Shown here: positions 6,461-8,314 of the stretch, piece after piece | How positions within the stretch are numbered: position 1 is the stretch's first letter | How the letters are laid out: each line of letters starts with the position of its first letter | Assembly (NCBI GenBank): GCA_010365175.1 | Contig: JAAFGW010000120.1 | Coordinates: 1-8,314, forward strand | Reading direction: 5' to 3' | DNA length: 8,314 nt | DNA from: Sulfuriferula multivorans | GTDB taxonomy: Bacteria; Pseudomonadota; Gammaproteobacteria; Burkholderiales; Thiobacillaceae | Translations under genes and position numbers: made by a program | The notes under the pieces: generated by a model | The model's database searches: none | What the model saw: only the letters and a program-made list of their open reading frames with translations | Told to the model about the DNA's origin: nothing

Positions 6461-7462
6461 GTGTTGATTTTAAGACTTACAAAACGTGTGGGGGCCACGC
6501 TCGCATTTGCCGTAATCGGTGTATCTGGCGTGCATGCCGCCGACCAGGTTCCGGTATTGCTTGGTAAAAATGACTGGCTATTTACGCCCTATGAATTTGC
6601 CAATCCCACGGATGCGGCGAGCACCCAAGCCTCCATTCAAGCATTTGAACGGATTAACAAACTCTTCGAACGCAAGGGCATCGCGCTGGCGCTGGTCATT
6701 GTTCCATCCAAGATACGCATTCATGCTGATCAGCTTCCGGATGACAAACCACTAGATGCATACACCAACGAAAAATATGAGAAAACTGCCAAATTGCTTC
6801 AAGACGCCGGCCTGAATGTTGTCAACCTCAACCAGGCTTTTCTAAAGAGTCCAAACCGCACCAGTGACACGCCAATATTTTTGCGGCTGGACACCCATTG
6901 GTCACCCACCGGAGCGCTATTAGCCGCCGAAACCATTAGATCTATGATCGACAGCACACCGAGCTTAAAGGCAGCTTGGGCGAGCACTCCAGAGGTCCGC
7001 TACACCCTAGAACCCGCCGCCAAGAAAAGCAACACCCGCGCGCGAGATTTGGTTCGTTATCTCCCTAAGGACGCACAAACGTACACACCTGAGCGTATTC
7101 TCTGGAACACCGTTACCCGGGCCAGTGCGTCCAAGGCTGGCCTACAGGGCCCTGATGAGAATGTCGGCATCACCGTCATCGGCAGCAGCTACACTAACAA
7201 GAATACCGGTTATCCGGATAGCATTCGGTACACGTTGCAACGCGATCTTCTGGATATCTCTCTTCCTGTGGACCAAGGGCCATGGTACGGCATGGAGGCG
7301 TATCTTAAAGACGAAGCGTTCAAGACCAACAAGCCCAAACTCATCATTTGGGAAGTTCCAGAACGCGAGTTGCGCTCTCCTCCCAGTGCCAAGTACAGGG
7401 ATGCCCGCTATGTCATTGACAATGACGAATGGTACGCACACGTTTCAGCACTATTGAAGTAG
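6461..7462 (+). CDS. AlgX-like SGNH O-acetyltransferase lacking the carbohydrate-binding domain
   Basis: The 333-residue protein starts at GTG and has a Sec signal peptide, probably cleaved at VHA|AD (26/27). The SGNH domain is complete: LLGKNDWLF (33-41), VPSKIRIHADQLP (81-93), LDTHWSPTG (143-151) with Asp144 and His146, VIGSSYTN (239-246) with Ser243, and WEVPER (297-302). It then runs YRDARYVIDNDEW and stops at ALLK, just where the AlgX-like protein at 1231-2631 continues into its binding domain, so it corresponds to the catalytic part alone. Lacking an N-terminal anchor, it resembles AlgX rather than AlgJ. It should transfer acetyl groups in the periplasm but may rely on a partner, such as AlgF or the upstream lipoprotein, to hold the polymer. 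It is the last gene of the lipoprotein-algF operon; no clear terminator follows. Confidence 0.9.
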   Translation: MLILRLTKRVGATLAFAVIGVSGVHAADQVPVLLGKNDWLFTPYEFANPTDAASTQASIQAFERINKLFERKGIALALVIVPSKIRIHADQLPDDKPLDAYTNEKYEKTAKLLQDAGLNVVNLNQAFLKSPNRTSDTPIFLRLDTHWSPTGALLAAETIRSMIDSTPSLKAAWASTPEVRYTLEPAAKKSNTRARDLVRYLPKDAQTYTPERILWNTVTRASASKAGLQGPDENVGITVIGSSYTNKNTGYPDSIRYTLQRDLLDISLPVDQGPWYGMEAYLKDEAFKTNKPKLIIWEVPERELRSPPSAKYRDARYVIDNDEWYAHVSALLK

Positions 7463-7763
7463 ATTTCGTACCAAGCCACCCATTTTCCGAAAGGGAACCT
7501 CCACGACTTCATTGCGCTGCTTTGATTTCCTTGCAGTGATCTGGCTGGTGGCGGCTGTATCGTCAGTTGCCAATCCGTCAGCACCGGCAATTTATCTGCA
7601 CGAGAGGGCAGCCAAAACTCAATACCTGAAATCCATTGAGGAGCACTGCGATGTCACACTCGCTCGTTGACGCAACGATCTCAAGAAGTTTGGCAATTAG
7701 ACGAAGGCAATTTACCGGCCTCAACGGCTTGCATAGCTAGTCTCACTGTGTCATAAATTAATT

Positions 7764-7788
7764 TCTCACTGATCCAGTTGCAGTGAGA
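7764..7788. repeat. Inverted repeat with 8-bp arms
   Basis: TCTCACTG (7764-7771) and CAGTGAGA (7781-7788) are perfect inverted arms around a 9-base loop. TCTCACTG also occurs at 7741-7748 and its complement at 8292-8299. It could be a hairpin at a transcript end or an operator. There is no T run after the stem on the plus strand; on the minus strand the stem is followed by AAATTAATTT, which is also not a clear terminator. Confidence 0.45.
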
Positions 7789-8040
7789 GCAACGACCCAG
7801 TCCTATTACACGTGCTACGCGCAGGCGTAGTGTCGTGATCGAGTCTTCCACGTGGTGCTGCGCACGAGGGGCGGCCCAGAGCGAACTCTTCGGTTATGTC
7901 AATCGACATATTCCAGTCAAAATGTGGTTTAAAGCAGTAATATACTGTCTGTCAAAGTATGCCCAGAGACCGCGTCGGGCCGTGCCATCGCCAATGACCG
8001 CGCGATGGAGACCAAACGCCACCTCACGGTGATCCGCCTG

Positions 8041-8056
8041 GATCCACTGGTGGATC
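8041..8056. repeat. Perfect inverted repeat GATCCAC-TG-GTGGATC
   Basis: Seven-base arms around a 2-base centre. It lies inside the open stretch ending at 8094, so it may be chance within a former coding region; no function is assigned. Confidence 0.35.
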
Positions 8057-8091
8057 GGCACAATGCGCGGGCTTGCGGCTGGCGAACCAGC

Positions 8092-8105
8092 TGACCTGAA
8101 GGTCA
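8092..8105. repeat. Perfect inverted repeat TGACCT-GA-AGGTCA at the end of the minus-strand gene
   Basis: Six-base arms around a 2-base centre overlap the TGA stop (8103-8105) of the partial minus-strand gene and also contain the TGA (8092-8094) that closes the plus-strand open stretch. It could be a binding site or coincidence. Confidence 0.3.
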
Positions 8106-8314
8106 AAGAAAACTTATGCTCGCTTGCGTCGTTCCGGAAGGCAACGTATCAAAAACGAGCGCGGAACGGTACGCGTCTATCGGCTTGATTCGCACCGCGG
8201 TGCCGTCTGGCATGGTCGCAACATGTACGGGCGCATTTTTTTCGGGCAATGTCACAAATACGGTAAAGCCCCGCACTGCCGCAGTAGTTTGCAGTGAGAC
8301 CTGCAGTGTCTTCC
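8103..8314 (-). CDS. C-terminal end of a second deacetylase-like lipoprotein paralogue (partial)
   Basis: The minus strand is open from the window edge (first whole codon at 8312) for 69 codons to TGA at 8103-8105. The reading has alternating beta-strand character and aligns with the last part of the 3706-5682 product: IDAYRSALVFDTLPSG here against VDAWRSAVLLDELAPG there, and VFVTLPEKNAPVHV against IQVNLPYIGARLRL. It is therefore the terminal beta-sandwich domain of a related protein whose body lies beyond the right edge. The start is outside the window, so completeness and the state of its deacetylase motifs cannot be judged. Orientation is opposite to the paralogue, which suggests a second, inverted gene set to the right. 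Confidence 0.75.
   Translation of the reverse strand, partial: KTLQVSLQTTAAVRGFTVFVTLPEKNAPVHVATMPDGTAVRIKPIDAYRSALVFDTLPSGTTQASISFL

Larger units (their letters stand above)
7463..8102. other. 640-bp stretch with no convincing gene; possible gene relics
   Basis: No family is recognised on either strand. Two short plus-strand open stretches stand out. One runs from a TTG at 7512 to TGA at 7668-7670 (52 codons) and begins like a signal peptide (FLAVIWLVAAVSSVA), but has no well-placed ribosome site. The other is open from 7933 to TGA at 8092-8094, with an internal ATG at 8005, and reads among others RHLTVIRLDPLVDRHNARA with protein-like composition. Both may be remains of degraded genes. Inverted repeats occur at 7764-7788, 7895-7910, 8041-8056 and 8092-8105. 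Confidence 0.4.

Noticed and set aside
7835..8032. 65-codon plus-strand frame containing SELFG, as in sigma-54 activators
   Set aside because: Only five residues match; the GAFTGA loop and Walker motifs are absent and the rest has no similarity.
1..8314. CRISPR array, tRNA, rRNA or complete insertion sequence
   Set aside because: No regularly spaced repeats, no cloverleaf or rRNA-like sequence, and no transposase or paired terminal repeats were seen, although copies of acetylation genes show past rearrangement.

Overview
The window looks like part of an exopolysaccharide acetylation locus from a Gram-negative bacterium, most likely a beta- or gammaproteobacterium of moderate GC content. That assignment is an inference from the alginate-type acetylation genes, the Sec and lipoprotein signals and the general codon use; no species marker is present. 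No alg-type polymerase or epimerase gene is in view, so the polymer could be alginate, acetylated cellulose or another O-acetylated polysaccharide.

Left part (1-2631): the window opens on the last seven codons and stop of a gene whose tail (PFLYFQF) resembles the C-terminus of AlgI-type MBOAT acetyltransferases. A membrane-anchored AlgJ-like SGNH acetyltransferase follows directly (32-1171, +). Facing it, and convergent, is a full-length AlgX-like protein with an N-terminal SGNH domain and a C-terminal carbohydrate-binding-like domain (1231-2631, -).

Middle (2632-3705): behind the AlgX gene lies a decayed copy of a second, shorter AlgX-like gene on the minus strand (2729-3359). It has several frameshifts and stops, its catalytic Asp is lost and its 5' end is missing. 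Between its broken end and the next gene are about 350 bases with no recognisable gene, only an unassigned 79-codon open frame.

Right part (3706-7462): three plus-strand genes form an apparent operon. They are a lipoprotein with an amidotransferase-like Rossmann domain fused to a degenerate NodB-like deacetylase domain and a beta-sandwich tail (3706-5682), an AlgF homologue (5720-6448), and an AlgX-like SGNH protein without the carbohydrate-binding domain (6461-7462). The last two are only 12 nt apart. From 7463 to 8102 there is no convincing gene. At the right edge (8103-8314, -) is the C-terminal end of a second gene whose product resembles the tail of the deacetylase-like lipoprotein.

Working model: the MBOAT protein moves acetyl groups across the inner membrane. 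AlgJ, AlgF and the AlgX-type proteins pass or attach them to the polymer in the periplasm. The lipoprotein with a deacetylase fold that has lost its metal ligands may bind or guide the polymer rather than deacetylate it. The locus has clearly expanded by duplication: three intact and one dead SGNH acetyltransferase, and two copies of the lipoprotein tail.
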